Origin: Hymenobacter radiodurans
Lineage (GTDB): Bacteria > Bacteroidota > Bacteroidia > Cytophagales > Hymenobacteraceae
DNA length: 64,000 nucleotides
Assembly (NCBI RefSeq): GCF_004355185.1
Contig: NZ_CP037922.1
Span: 930,001 to 994,000 of the forward strand
Direction of reading: 5' to 3'
In this document: positions 1 through 8,005 of the stretch, one piece after another
How the letters are laid out: each line of letters begins with the position of its first letter
Position numbering within the stretch: position 1 is the stretch's first letter
Program-made: the position numbers and the translations under genes
Notes under the pieces: model-generated
Seen by the model: the letters and a program-made list of their open reading frames with translations, nothing else
Databases searched by the model: none
Told to the model about the DNA's origin: nothing

Positions 1-1
1 C

Positions 2-865
2 GATAAGATGGGTGGCCAGCCTTCCGCTGGCTTTCACCGGGCTGCGCCCGTTGCGCCGGCTGAGAAGCCTGAGGAAATCTACGGCCTGCTGCCCGCCGAC
101 CGCGCCAAGCCCTACGATATGATGGATATTATCCGTCGCTTGGTGGATAACTCGGAATTTGAGCCCTACAAAGACCTCTATGGCCAAACGCTGATTTGCG
201 GCCTAGCGCGCATTGATGGTTGGGCAGTTGGTATTGTGGCCAACCAGCGCAAAATCGTGAAGAGCAAGAAAACGGGTATGCAGATGGGCGGCGTCATCTA
301 CTCCGACTCGGCCGACAAAGCGGCGCGCTTTATCATGAACTGTAACCAGAAGCGTATTCCGCTAGTGTTTCTGCATGATGTGTCGGGCTTTATGGTGGGC
401 TCGCAAAGCGAACACGGCGGCATCATCAAGGACGGGGCGAAGATGGTGAGTGCCATGAGCAACTCGGTGGTGCCCAAGTTCACGGTTATCGTGGGCAACA
501 GCTACGGGGCCGGCAATTACGCTATGTGCGGCAAAGCCTATGATCCGCGCCTCATCGTGGCTTGGCCCACAGCCCAACTTGCGGTAATGAGCGGTGCCGC
601 CGCGGCTAACACACTCCTGCAGATACAAGTAGCCAGCTTGAAAGCCAAAGGCGAAGTAATCACGCCCGAAGCCGAAAAGGAATTGCTCGACCGCATCAAG
701 AATCGCTACGAGGAGCAACTCTCGCCGTATTACGCCGCCGCCCGCTTGTGGGTGGATGCAGTAATTGAGCCGTTGGAAACGCGTAAGGTTATCTCAATGG
801 GTATTGATGCAGCTAATCATGCGCCGATTGAGAAGCCGTTTAATGTGGGTGTTATTCAGGTGTGA
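2..865 (+). CDS. Acyl-CoA carboxylase, carboxyltransferase (beta) subunit, 5'-truncated by window edge
   Basis: This is the C-terminal part of a biotin-dependent acyl-CoA carboxylase carboxyltransferase subunit, which moves the carboxyl group from carboxybiotin to an acyl-CoA. The frame is open to the left edge, so the N-terminal half lies outside the window. Visible crotonase-fold features are the VFLHDVSGFMVG segment, the oxyanion-hole stretch GNSYGAGNYAMCG, and the family C-terminal block around AWPTAQLAVMSG. The substrate cannot be read from this part: propionyl-CoA and methylcrotonyl-CoA carboxylases look alike here. Methylmalonyl-CoA mutase and meaB in the same window make propionyl-CoA attractive, but they lie 14 kb or more away, so this is only an inference. 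Confidence 0.9.
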   Translation, partial: DKMGGQPSAGFHRAAPVAPAEKPEEIYGLLPADRAKPYDMMDIIRRLVDNSEFEPYKDLYGQTLICGLARIDGWAVGIVANQRKIVKSKKTGMQMGGVIYSDSADKAARFIMNCNQKRIPLVFLHDVSGFMVGSQSEHGGIIKDGAKMVSAMSNSVVPKFTVIVGNSYGAGNYAMCGKAYDPRLIVAWPTAQLAVMSGAAAANTLLQIQVASLKAKGEVITPEAEKELLDRIKNRYEEQLSPYYAAARLWVDAVIEPLETRKVISMGIDAANHAPIEKPFNVGVIQV

Positions 866-925
866 TTCGAGTAGATATCAACTATTTAAGGTGAAACGAT
901 AATATAATTTCAGGTACAGCTTAGT

Positions 926-1477
926 ATGTCACTCGTAGTTAGCCTGACAACCCGTTCTGATATAAAGGACTGGCTAAGAGTGCTGACTTGCCTCTTGATA
1001 GTAGTACTTGCGCTTTTTGCATCAAGCGCATTTTTGCAGAGGCTCTTATTAAATGATAAGAGCCCATATATACTAACTGAAGTTAAAGTACTGGTGCTTA
1101 TTACAGGGATAGTAGCTGTAGGATGTATAAGTGCTTTAGTGTTGGTAATCATCTTAAACAAATTGAAAATCATAGAGATGTATTACCCTAAAAAGTATGA
1201 TAGACTCAGTCTCAGTGAAGATATGATTTCAGTAGATGAGCAAATTACTTCCATACATGATTTACTTAGTATAACAGTAGAGTCAGATCAATATGCCGGT
1301 GCACCGCGTGGACGAAGCACAAGCTCAGGTGCAGGAAAAGTTAGACTTATATATAAAGGCCATAAAAAGGAAGAAGAGATTTTGATACTTGTACAGTCAG
1401 CTCATGAGTTGAAGCTACTAAGGGATTTGTCTGCTGCTTGGAGAAGCAAAGGGATAAAGGCTTTTATAATTGATTAA
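926..1477 (+). CDS. Hypothetical membrane protein with two N-terminal TM helices
   Basis: I do not recognise this 183-residue protein. Two hydrophobic segments (about residues 17-39 and 54-77) form a membrane hairpin. They are followed by a cytosolic domain of roughly 100 residues ending in a beta-strand/amphipathic-helix pattern (KVRLIYKGHKKEEEILILV, then a helix to the end) that could be PH-like, but this is a guess. The gene is clearly more AT-rich than both neighbours, uses many AT-ending codons, and is followed by a structured intergenic repeat. Those are signs of recent acquisition or weak selection. It lies 60 bp downstream of the carboxylase on the same strand. Confidence 0.6.
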   Translation: MSLVVSLTTRSDIKDWLRVLTCLLIVVLALFASSAFLQRLLLNDKSPYILTEVKVLVLITGIVAVGCISALVLVIILNKLKIIEMYYPKKYDRLSLSEDMISVDEQITSIHDLLSITVESDQYAGAPRGRSTSSGAGKVRLIYKGHKKEEEILILVQSAHELKLLRDLSAAWRSKGIKAFIID

Positions 1478-1483
1478 CAGTGC

Positions 1484-1671
1484 CCCCTCTGGCGCGAGCT
1501 TGTAGCTCGTGACTTAGCTTGAGGTGGAGTTTGTACCTCCACTGCCGCAAAGCGGCAAACCGTGACCGCGCCGCCTGGGAAATCCGGGTGGCGCGGTCGT
1601 TCTGGCAGGGGAGGCGCAGCCTCTCGGCATGGCTGGTCACGAGTTATGCTGCGCTAAACTCGCGCCAGTGG
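1484..1671. repeat. Structured intergenic repeat with nested hairpins
   Basis: About 190 bp without a convincing gene. The outer arms TGGCGCGAG...GTCGTGAC-type are inverted: the start near 1488-1513 pairs imperfectly with 1636-1671 (GTCACGAG ... CTCGCGCCAG). Inside are smaller hairpins: GGAGG/CCTCC-type near 1521-1540, GCCGC/GCGGC at 1543-1556, and GACCGCGCC/GGCGCGGTC at 1563-1598. The layered palindromes resemble a mobile intergenic repeat or a structured RNA more than coding sequence. A 71-codon ORF inside has no recognisable product. Confidence 0.6.
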
Positions 1672-1740
1672 AGTAGTGAAAACCAGTTCGTGAAAGCACT
1701 TTATTTGAACATTCCTCCCCGTTCTGCGTGTTGATTCTGG

Positions 1741-1776
1741 GCAACCGGCTGCGGCGAAACCGTGTCGGTTGCTTTT
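1741..1776 (+). terminator. Possible weak terminator
   Basis: GCAACCG at 1741 pairs with CGGTTGC at 1766-1772 and is followed by TTTTATTT. The loop is large (18 nt), so this is only a possible terminator for transcripts from the upstream hypothetical gene. Confidence 0.35.
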
Positions 1777-1830
1777 ATTTGCTACTTCGTGCTATTCGGG
1801 GCTGCTGCACACGTCCCGATCCTCCGCTCC

Positions 1831-2703
1831 ATGACCAATAAAGAAATCAAAGCGCTTATCTCGCTGCTCGATGACCCGGAAATTGCCCTCCAGATTGAGG
1901 AGCGAATTCAAGCGTTGGGCGAAACCATTATTCCGTTCTTGGAAGAGTCGTGGGAGGAGAGTCTCGACCCGCGCCAGCAGCAGCGCCTAGAGGATCTGAT
2001 TCACGATTTGCAATTTGATGGCCTGAAACAGCGCCTGCGCGTGTGGCGCGATTCGGGCAGCGAAAACCTGCTCGAAGGCATGTGGCTGCTGAACTCCTAC
2101 CAGTATCCGGATGCCGATTTGCAGGCGCTGAACCGAGCTATTGAGCAGTTACGCTTTGAAGCCTGGACGCTCATGCGGCCTGAGATGCATCCTACGGATC
2201 AGGTGCAGGTGCTGAACCATGTATTGTTTCGGGTACATAAGCTCGGAGCCAACACACAGAATTTCCATTCGCCGGCTAACTCCATGCTACACTTAGTGTT
2301 AGAAACTAAGCGTGGTAATCCGCTGACGCTCTGCGTGATTTACTTGCTGGTGGCGCAGCGGCTCAACTTGCCTATTTATGGCGTGAATCTGCCCAATCTG
2401 TTTGTGCTTACTTATCAGTCGCAGAGCCAGATTACAGAGCCTTTTTATATCAATTGCTACAACCGCGGCCTCATTCTGTCGCGCACCGACATTGAGCATT
2501 ACGTAGCGCAGCTCAACCTGTCGCCTAACGATATTTTCTATGCGCCCTGCTCGCACCTCGACATCGTGCGGCGGGCTTTGCGCAATCTGGTGATGAGCTT
2601 CGAGAAGCTGCAGGAGCCCGCTAAAGCCACCGAAGTAGGGAAGCTACTGGCCATCCTGACCGACGAAATCACTCCTCCCACGGATATTGAGCCGGCACCA
2701 TAG
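1831..2703 (+). CDS. Transglutaminase-like (SirB1/Transglut_core2) family protein
   Basis: About 290 residues. The upstream in-frame extension to 1762 encodes an unrelated hydrophobic stretch, so I place the start at ATG 1831 (MTNKEIKALISLL). The N-terminal half is a helical region that resembles HEAT-like repeats. The C-terminal half matches the transglutaminase-like SirB1 family: HSPANSMLHLVLETKRGNPL followed by TLCVIYLLVAQRLNLPIYGVN. The catalytic-type Cys seems to fall in the TLCVIYLL strand, and the usual later His of the family is not obvious (LPNLFVLTY where many members have PGHF), so catalysis is uncertain. It ends 21 bp before a strong terminator. Confidence 0.75.
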   Translation: MTNKEIKALISLLDDPEIALQIEERIQALGETIIPFLEESWEESLDPRQQQRLEDLIHDLQFDGLKQRLRVWRDSGSENLLEGMWLLNSYQYPDADLQALNRAIEQLRFEAWTLMRPEMHPTDQVQVLNHVLFRVHKLGANTQNFHSPANSMLHLVLETKRGNPLTLCVIYLLVAQRLNLPIYGVNLPNLFVLTYQSQSQITEPFYINCYNRGLILSRTDIEHYVAQLNLSPNDIFYAPCSHLDIVRRALRNLVMSFEKLQEPAKATEVGKLLAILTDEITPPTDIEPAP

Positions 2704-2724
2704 GTCCCTATTAACTAAAGACAT

Positions 2725-2760
2725 AAAAAAGCCCCCAGAATTGCTATGGGGGGCTTTTTT
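2725..2760. terminator. Bidirectional rho-independent terminator between convergent genes
   Basis: AAAAAAGCCCCC at 2725 pairs with GGGGGGCTTTTTT ending at 2760, with a short loop. The stem has A-runs and T-runs on opposite sides, so it can serve the plus-strand transglutaminase-like gene and the minus-strand redoxin gene. It belongs to a near-identical set in this window. Confidence 0.92.
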
Positions 2761-2776
2761 GGTGCTATACGTGAGC

Positions 2777-3388
2777 TTACATTCTCTTGATTAAACAGCC
2801 AGCCGCACGCTTGTCGGTTACACCTGCGGGCTTTCCAGCCAAGAGGTTATCTAGCACCTGCGCCACATAACGCTCTTTCGTGTACGCTTCTACTTGGGCA
2901 TTATCATCGATTGCTCCTTTGTAGCGCACCACAAAGCCGTTCTCAGCGGGCTGTAATACAAAGGCTTCCGGCGTTTTGGTAGCACCCAGCAGGCCACTTA
3001 CCTTTTGACCTGGGTCAGTCAGATAAGGATAGTCATCGGAGCCCGTTGATTTCATTTTGAGCTTGTCGGCGTCGGTAGCATCGGCCGTAGCTTCTAGGTT
3101 GATGGGCACATTGATAAACAGAAACTGCACTCCCTTGCCGCTATACGCGGCAGTTAGGGCATTCAAACGGCTTTGATAAAGCTTGGAGAAGGCACAGTTG
3201 GGATTCACGAATACGACCACGACGGCCTTGTTACTCGCGTAGCTGCTCAGCGTAACGGTTGCGTTGGTGGGGCTCGTAAGGCTAAAGTCAGTAACAGTGC
3301 GGCCCTCTTGCGCTTTTGCCACGCTTACTGCTACAGTACAGAAAAGCAGGGCGGCGGCAGCGATAATAGAGATTCGACGAAGAAGCAT
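2777..3388 (-). CDS. Secreted redoxin / AhpC-TSA-like thioredoxin-fold protein
   Basis: A 203-residue protein with an N-terminal signal peptide (about residues 1-26, ending at AKAQ). The thioredoxin-fold core follows: a DFSLTSPTNATVTLSSY start, the strand VVVVFVNPNCAFSKLYQSRL carrying one Cys, then VQFLFINVPINLE. The active site is NCAFSK, so the CXXC of true thioredoxins is absent and the arrangement is more like the single peroxidatic Cys of AhpC/TSA relatives. A second Cys sits near the C-terminus (AAGCLIKRM). It is probably periplasmic with a redox role, with no partner gene adjacent. Confidence 0.8.
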   Translation of the reverse strand: MLLRRISIIAAAALLFCTVAVSVAKAQEGRTVTDFSLTSPTNATVTLSSYASNKAVVVVFVNPNCAFSKLYQSRLNALTAAYSGKGVQFLFINVPINLEATADATDADKLKMKSTGSDDYPYLTDPGQKVSGLLGATKTPEAFVLQPAENGFVVRYKGAIDDNAQVEAYTKERYVAQVLDNLLAGKPAGVTDKRAAGCLIKRM

Positions 3389-3475
3389 GGGTGGAGAGAT
3401 TAAAAGGTGGAAGTGAAGCGCTAGATCTCAGTTAGATAGATCTTCACGTCTTCAACCAGATGAAGCAGGCGAAAC

Positions 3476-4084
3476 TCAGCCGTGCTTAGCATCTTCAACG
3501 CAATACGTTAGCATATAGTCATCTGCCAAGCGTTGATAAGAAATTCGGTGTTCGCTGCGGAAGTTTTCGAGCAGCAGGTGCCCCGTCAAAACACCTGCCT
3601 CCCGCAGCTCAAACGGGTTGAGCAACAATTGCTCTTTAAACACCACGCCCCGGCGACTATGCAGCTTATACAGCGTCTCTTTGGCACTCCAATAGAGACT
3701 ATATTTTGCTAAATCGTCGCCGGCATTGGCTTGTTCCGTCTCAGCTAGAAACCGGGTCGCCAAGTGTTGCGCTTTGGGTCTTATCAGTTCAACATCTGTG
3801 CCAACGCGCCCTTGAGTGGATACAATTCCTGCCACCCACTCCCCCGAATGTGACAATGAAACCGCAAAATCAGGCAATTGCTCCAAATAAGGTCGGCCGT
3901 TAGAATCATTAACTAAAAGGGTGTCGGCAGAGGTCAGTGCCCGCAAAAGCGTATGCGTAAGCGTCCGCCCTGCCAGCCATTGCGCCTGACGGGTTAAATC
4001 GCGCGCTGCCGGCTGCTGTCCAGCATAGTAGGCCGAGTGGGGAAGAATAGAAAGCAACGCGGGGGCGTTTCTGTGAGTTGCCAC
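3476..4084 (-). CDS. 4'-phosphopantetheinyl transferase superfamily protein
   Basis: A 202-residue Sfp-type enzyme that moves the 4'-phosphopantetheine arm of CoA to a Ser on acyl- or peptidyl-carrier proteins. The family signatures are in order: SLSHS (residues 76-80), GTDVELI (95-101, Mg-binding Asp and Glu) and WSAKETLYK (132-140, with the catalytic Lys/Glu block). Its length fits the Sfp/HetI type rather than the shorter AcpS. No polyketide or peptide synthase is nearby, so its carrier protein is not evident. Confidence 0.9.
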   Translation of the reverse strand: MATHRNAPALLSILPHSAYYAGQQPAARDLTRQAQWLAGRTLTHTLLRALTSADTLLVNDSNGRPYLEQLPDFAVSLSHSGEWVAGIVSTQGRVGTDVELIRPKAQHLATRFLAETEQANAGDDLAKYSLYWSAKETLYKLHSRRGVVFKEQLLLNPFELREAGVLTGHLLLENFRSEHRISYQRLADDYMLTYCVEDAKHG

Positions 4085-4159
4085 AATCCCAGGAAGGTGT
4101 GTTCGGAAAGAGGGGTGAGGGAGTGTAAGGGCATTATATGTAGATGTTTACTTTTAACC

Positions 4160-4250
4160 GTCACGCAGGGCCGTAGTGAAGGATCTGGCCTGCTGATGTG
4201 AAGCTGCCAACCTTACTAAACACGCGAGATGCTTCGCTACGGCTCTGCAT
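4160..4250. repeat. Degenerate copy of a palindromic intergenic repeat
   Basis: An imperfect inverted repeat: GTCACGCAGGGCCGTAGTGA near 4160 faces GCGAGATGCTTCGCTACGG ending near 4250. The right arm shares GCGAGATGCTTCGCT with the perfect palindrome at 34496-34597, so both belong to one dispersed family. The rest of the 4085-4362 gap holds only the presumed promoter of the WD40 gene. Confidence 0.65.
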
Positions 4251-4362
4251 ACTCAATGAAGCAAAACGGAGTATGTAGGGACGCAAGACTAGTATTGGTC
4301 GGGTACTACTTCATGAACTAGCTAAAACTGCTGTAATTTCGCCCTAAATTTTTACCTCATCC

Positions 4363-5289
4363 ATGCCGTTGCTTTCACGTCCGCAGGTGCAGAAACTGGC
4401 TACGCTCAGCGGCCACCGCGACTGTGTATACGCTTTAGCCGGGTCTGCCGATGAGGACCGTTTCTTTTCAGCGGGCGCCGATGGTATGGTCGCCGTGTGG
4501 AGCATCGATGACCTCTCGCGCGACGGTGAGTTAGTAGCCCGAGTCGAAAACTCAGTTTACGCTCTGCGCTACTTACCCGAGCGTGAAATGCTGATACTAG
4601 GGCATAATTTTCAGGGAGTTCAAGCTATCGCCTTGGCAGAAAGAAAACTGGTGCATAGCACTGCACTGCCACCAGCCGCCATCTTCGACTTTGCATACTC
4701 CGCGCCGCGTCAGCGCCTGTATGTGGCCCTCGGCAATGGGGTGCTTGCGGTATTACGAGCCGCTGATTTTTCCTTGGAAAAGCTGGTGCGCCTCAGCGAC
4801 AAAAGCTTACGTTGCCTGGCCTTGCACGAGGAGCGCGGTGAACTGGCCATCGGGGGCAGCGACGCACTAGTACGTGTTCTGGATGCTGATTCACTGGCTG
4901 TGAAGTACACACTCACCGGGCACAGCAACTCTGTATTTACAGCGGCGTACTCGCCCGATGGGCAGCAATTGCTAACCGCTGGGCGCGATGCTCACCTGCG
5001 GACGTGGGCCGTGGGGGACAATTATGCCGAAGTACGCAGCATTGTAGCCCACATGTTTACCATTAATCATCTACTGTTCAGCCCGGATGGCCTGTTGCTG
5101 GCCACATGCAGCATGGACAAGTCCATTAAAGTATGGGAAGCCGAAACCGGACGACTGCTACGGGTCGTTGACAAGGCTAGACACGCAGGCCACGGCACTT
5201 CCGTAAACAAGTTATTTTGGTCAGGCAGGCAGAATCGGGTAGTTTCGTGTAGTGACGACCGTAGCCTTGTCGTGTGGGGGCTATCCTGA
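4363..5289 (+). CDS. WD40 repeat protein
   Basis: A 308-residue beta-propeller protein without a signal peptide, so probably cytosolic. WD40 units are visible as GH...V dipeptides closing with W: the first starts at LSGHRDCVYALAG and ends VAVWS, a later one starts LTGHSNSVFTAAYSPDGQQ and ends LRTWA, and another ends IKVWEAETG. The last blade has SCSDDRSLVVWG at the C-terminus. Roughly seven blades fit. WD40 propellers are scaffolds; no enzymatic function can be read. It lies 175 bp upstream of the DivIVA-domain gene in the same direction. Confidence 0.9.
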   Translation: MPLLSRPQVQKLATLSGHRDCVYALAGSADEDRFFSAGADGMVAVWSIDDLSRDGELVARVENSVYALRYLPEREMLILGHNFQGVQAIALAERKLVHSTALPPAAIFDFAYSAPRQRLYVALGNGVLAVLRAADFSLEKLVRLSDKSLRCLALHEERGELAIGGSDALVRVLDADSLAVKYTLTGHSNSVFTAAYSPDGQQLLTAGRDAHLRTWAVGDNYAEVRSIVAHMFTINHLLFSPDGLLLATCSMDKSIKVWEAETGRLLRVVDKARHAGHGTSVNKLFWSGRQNRVVSCSDDRSLVVWGLS

Positions 5290-5464
5290 TGCCTGAGAGG
5301 GTAGAAGCTGAGCGGAAGGTGAAATGAAAGTGTAGTCCGTTTATAGCGCTTCAGTTACTTTCAGATACTTCCCTCGCCCTGCCCTTCGTTTCTGCCCTGT
5401 CTCCCGTTTCATCAAGGCTACTGGCGTCTACTCACCAGCTTTCAGCCTATCAATCATAGCTTCC

Positions 5465-6475
5465 ATGAAAATTACCGCTCTCGACATCCGGCAAAAAACC
5501 TTTGAAAAAGCCTTTCGGGGTGTAGACAAGGACGAAGTTCAAGCCTTTCTGGTCACGCTGTCGCAGCAGTGGGAGCGCATGGGCGATGAAAACCGGGAGC
5601 TACGCCTTAAGCTGGAGCACGCTACCCACGATGTGCAGAAAATGCGCGAAGTGGAAACCAGCCTCTACCGCACGCTCAAAACGGCCGAAGATACCGGTAA
5701 CAGCATCACTGAGCAGTCGCAGCGCGATGCCGACCTGCGCATCCGCGAAGCCCAGCTCAAAGCGGATCAGCTGCTAAGCGAAGCGAAGCAGGAAGCCCGT
5801 CGGTTGGTAGAAGAAGCCACCCGCGAAGCCGAGAAAAGCGTTGCCGCCATGCGCACCGAAGTCAACAGCTTGGGCCAAGAGTGTCATCGACTAGAAACCC
5901 AGATGGAAAACCTCGTGCGCGACTTGCAGCACCTGGCCTCTGACGCCTTGGAAAAAGTTGCAAAAGCGAAAGCCCGACCTAAAACAGACGCGGCCGCTAT
6001 CCTTTCGCGGGCCGAGAGCGTACAGGTAAGCAGACCCGAACCTTCATCCCAAAACGACTCTGCCATGCGTGTTTCTTCTGCTTCTACTTCGTCGGCTGCC
6101 GCAGTGGCTGGGGCATCTAGCTCCTCCCTGGGGGGTAGTTTGGCTGCCGAGCCCCGCGCTATTGGTCCCCAGCCCGGCAACTACAACCCCAAGCCCGGCC
6201 AACAGCCTGACCCGGGGGCGCCAGCCCAAACGCCGGGCCCAGAAATTCGCCCCGGCTCGCCTGATGAGAACCCCGGTAAAGCTGATCCGTCGCGCATTTA
6301 TCAGCCGGAGCCTTCCCGCGTGCCCGATCCAGGCGCCCCGGATATTGAGCGCCCAGCCCCCGACATTCAGCCCGTTGGCCCAGGTCATCCCGAAATTATG
6401 CCGCCTTCGCCCGCTACGCACCCCGGAATGGCCACGGCTGCTTTAACCGAAAAATCTTTCTTCGACGAGATTTAA
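5465..6475 (+). CDS. DivIVA domain-containing coiled-coil protein
   Basis: A 336-residue protein. Residues 1-60 match the DivIVA N-terminal domain (MKITALDIRQKTFEKAFRG, then VDKDEVQAFL), which in Gram-positive homologues binds curved or septal membrane. A long coiled coil follows (about 55-175, rich in Glu, Arg, Lys, Gln), then a low-complexity Pro/Gly/Ser tail (about 195-320) and a short C-terminal motif EKSFFDEI. DivIVA proteins act in division-site or polar organisation; in Bacteroidota the role is less defined. A strong terminator follows. Confidence 0.88.
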   Translation: MKITALDIRQKTFEKAFRGVDKDEVQAFLVTLSQQWERMGDENRELRLKLEHATHDVQKMREVETSLYRTLKTAEDTGNSITEQSQRDADLRIREAQLKADQLLSEAKQEARRLVEEATREAEKSVAAMRTEVNSLGQECHRLETQMENLVRDLQHLASDALEKVAKAKARPKTDAAAILSRAESVQVSRPEPSSQNDSAMRVSSASTSSAAAVAGASSSSLGGSLAAEPRAIGPQPGNYNPKPGQQPDPGAPAQTPGPEIRPGSPDENPGKADPSRIYQPEPSRVPDPGAPDIERPAPDIQPVGPGHPEIMPPSPATHPGMATAALTEKSFFDEI

Positions 6476-6486
6476 CTTAGCTTCGG

Positions 6487-6540
6487 CTACAAAAAAGCGA
6501 AAGGCCCGCAAGCTATTGTGGGCCTTTCGCTTTTTTGTAG
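6487..6540. terminator. Rho-independent terminator
   Basis: A 21-bp stem of CTACAAAAAAGCGAAAGGCCC against its exact complement ending at 6540, loop of about 12 nt. It follows the DivIVA gene and lies 57 bp before folB. Confidence 0.93.
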
Positions 6541-6597
6541 CCACAAATTCAGTAGTCTTACAGAAAGGCGCTACGCCATCATTAACCGCTTGCTACC

Positions 6598-7011
6598 ATG
6601 GGACAAATCGCGCTGGAGGGTATGGAGTTTTTTGCATTTCACGGCTACTACGATGAGGAGCAGAAAATCGGGAATAAGTATGGCGTAGACCTTTACATCC
6701 AAACCGACCTGCACGCAGCCGGCGCCTCCGACAAACTCCAGGAAACCATAAATTACGAGGTACTCTACCGCCTTATCGCAGAGGAAATGCTGGCTCCGGC
6801 GCGGTTGCTGGAGCACGTAGGGCATCGGGTAATGGATCGGATTCTAACGCAATTTCCGCACGTGTATACCGTGAAAGTGTGCGTGTCGAAGTTCAATCCG
6901 CCACTGGGGGGCATTTGTCGGCGTGCGCGCATTACCCTCAAGCGCAAACGGGTGCAAAATGCCCCCAGAACTTGGAAGGATAGAAAGAGAAGTAATTTCC
7001 ATTTGCTTTAA
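6598..7011 (+). CDS. folB: Dihydroneopterin aldolase
   Basis: Converts 7,8-dihydroneopterin to 6-hydroxymethyl-7,8-dihydropterin and glycolaldehyde in folate synthesis. Residues 5-25 (LEGMEFFAFHGYYDEEQKIG) hold the family start with the conserved HG and substrate-binding Glu. The INYEVLY segment, the LEHVGHRVMDRI helix and the final VCVSKFNPPLGG with the following basic strand also match. It has 137 residues, about 15 more than usual. The extra basic tail begins exactly at a C5 run (6962-6966). One more C there would give a stop eight codons later and a normal-length enzyme, so the tail may be a frameshift artefact. Confidence 0.93.
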   Translation: MGQIALEGMEFFAFHGYYDEEQKIGNKYGVDLYIQTDLHAAGASDKLQETINYEVLYRLIAEEMLAPARLLEHVGHRVMDRILTQFPHVYTVKVCVSKFNPPLGGICRRARITLKRKRVQNAPRTWKDRKRSNFHLL

Positions 7012-7016
7012 GCATA

Positions 7017-7048
7017 TAAAAGGCGACCATTAATTGGTCGCCTTTTTA
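7017..7048. terminator. Rho-independent terminator between convergent genes
   Basis: AAAAGGCGACCA pairs with TGGTCGCCTTTTT around a short TTAAT-type loop. It serves folB on the plus strand and the DUF2382 gene on the minus strand. Confidence 0.9.
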
Positions 7049-7078
7049 AATAATGGATAGCTATAACTTAGAAACTGC

Positions 7079-7957
7079 TTACACGTCTCTATTCAGGGTA
7101 TTGGGGTTGTCGGTAGTGCGGTTGGCCGTCGTTGGATTATTTATCTGCTCGATATCCACTTCAGTTTTGCGCACCGTATCGCGAATGGTTTCTTCCCGCT
7201 CAGTTACCTCTTTGCCGAGGTTGATTTCTTCTACTACGCGAGCTTCTTTACCTACTACGGCGCGCTCGGCGCTTTCCGTAATTTCAATCTCACCTTCCTG
7301 GAAGGCATTGAAATCGGCTTCGGTAGCCGGACGGTTTACAGCGTGGCGCTCTACGTTTACATGCTCTTCCCGCAGGCGCAGATGTTCTTCTACTGGGCGC
7401 TCCACAATGCGGCTGCGCACCCGTACCCCACCAGTTTGCTCTACGCGCTTCCCAACCTGTAACTGCTCTTCCATCACCTTCACTGAGCCAGTCTCATCAG
7501 TTTGGCCAGTGGTCGACTGCGTGCTCGCATATGCGTTGCCAGAAGTGTTAGCCCCACCATATTGAGCAGCTACATCATCCACATCTACCGCACCATAGCT
7601 GTCGAGAAGGTCGCGGGCACGCTCCGCTTCTTCCCCCGAGCGGGCGTGGACTGTTACCAAAGATTTGCCACTGCGCACTACGTTGGAGTAGTTGCGGGAG
7701 GTGTTATCATCGTCGCCGCCAAAGAGATTGCTGAAGAAGTTGCCGATTTTGTCGCCGGCATCATCAGCAACCGCCTCGGCACGAGTGCCGGTGGTATTTG
7801 TGCTGCCACTGTTGCTGTAGCCGCCACTAGTTGTGCTGCCCTGATTATAAGGGGCTACGTCGACGTAGTCGCGCTGAAAACCACTCTGCTCCAGTTGCTG
7901 TACGGCGCGCTGAGCTTCAGCAGCTGTGTCGAATACTCCAATTACGGTATGTGCCAT
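7079..7957 (-). CDS. YsnF/AvaK (DUF2382) domain protein with N-terminal stress-type domain
   Basis: A 292-residue soluble protein. Residues 1-35 (MAHTVIGVFDTAAEAQRAVQ ...) look like the alpha-beta domain of the general-stress/heat-induced family, and a matching half follows a Gly/Ser/Thr-rich linker at VVRSGKSLVTVHARSGEEAE. The C-terminal half (about 165-280) is a DUF2382/YsnF domain, recognisable from its repeating charged strands: VMEEQLQVGKRVEQTG, RIVERPVEEHLRLREEHVNV and EVTEREETIRDTVRKTEVDI. Proteins of this type are usually induced by stress or desiccation, but no biochemical function is established. A related DUF2382 gene lies immediately upstream on the same strand. Confidence 0.85.
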   Translation of the reverse strand: MAHTVIGVFDTAAEAQRAVQQLEQSGFQRDYVDVAPYNQGSTTSGGYSNSGSTNTTGTRAEAVADDAGDKIGNFFSNLFGGDDDNTSRNYSNVVRSGKSLVTVHARSGEEAERARDLLDSYGAVDVDDVAAQYGGANTSGNAYASTQSTTGQTDETGSVKVMEEQLQVGKRVEQTGGVRVRSRIVERPVEEHLRLREEHVNVERHAVNRPATEADFNAFQEGEIEITESAERAVVGKEARVVEEINLGKEVTEREETIRDTVRKTEVDIEQINNPTTANRTTDNPNTLNRDV

Positions 7958-8005
7958 CGTTCGTAAGGATTTTGGTTAGTAGAAAAATGAAGAATAGTAG
8001 GGTAA

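Noticed and set aside
1519..1734. 71-codon ORF in the structured repeat
   Set aside because: It lies inside nested hairpins, has unusual composition and no family-like sequence.
6044..6446. Antisense and alternate-frame ORFs over the DivIVA tail
   Set aside because: The Pro/Gly-rich GC-rich region opens all frames; none has a recognisable domain.
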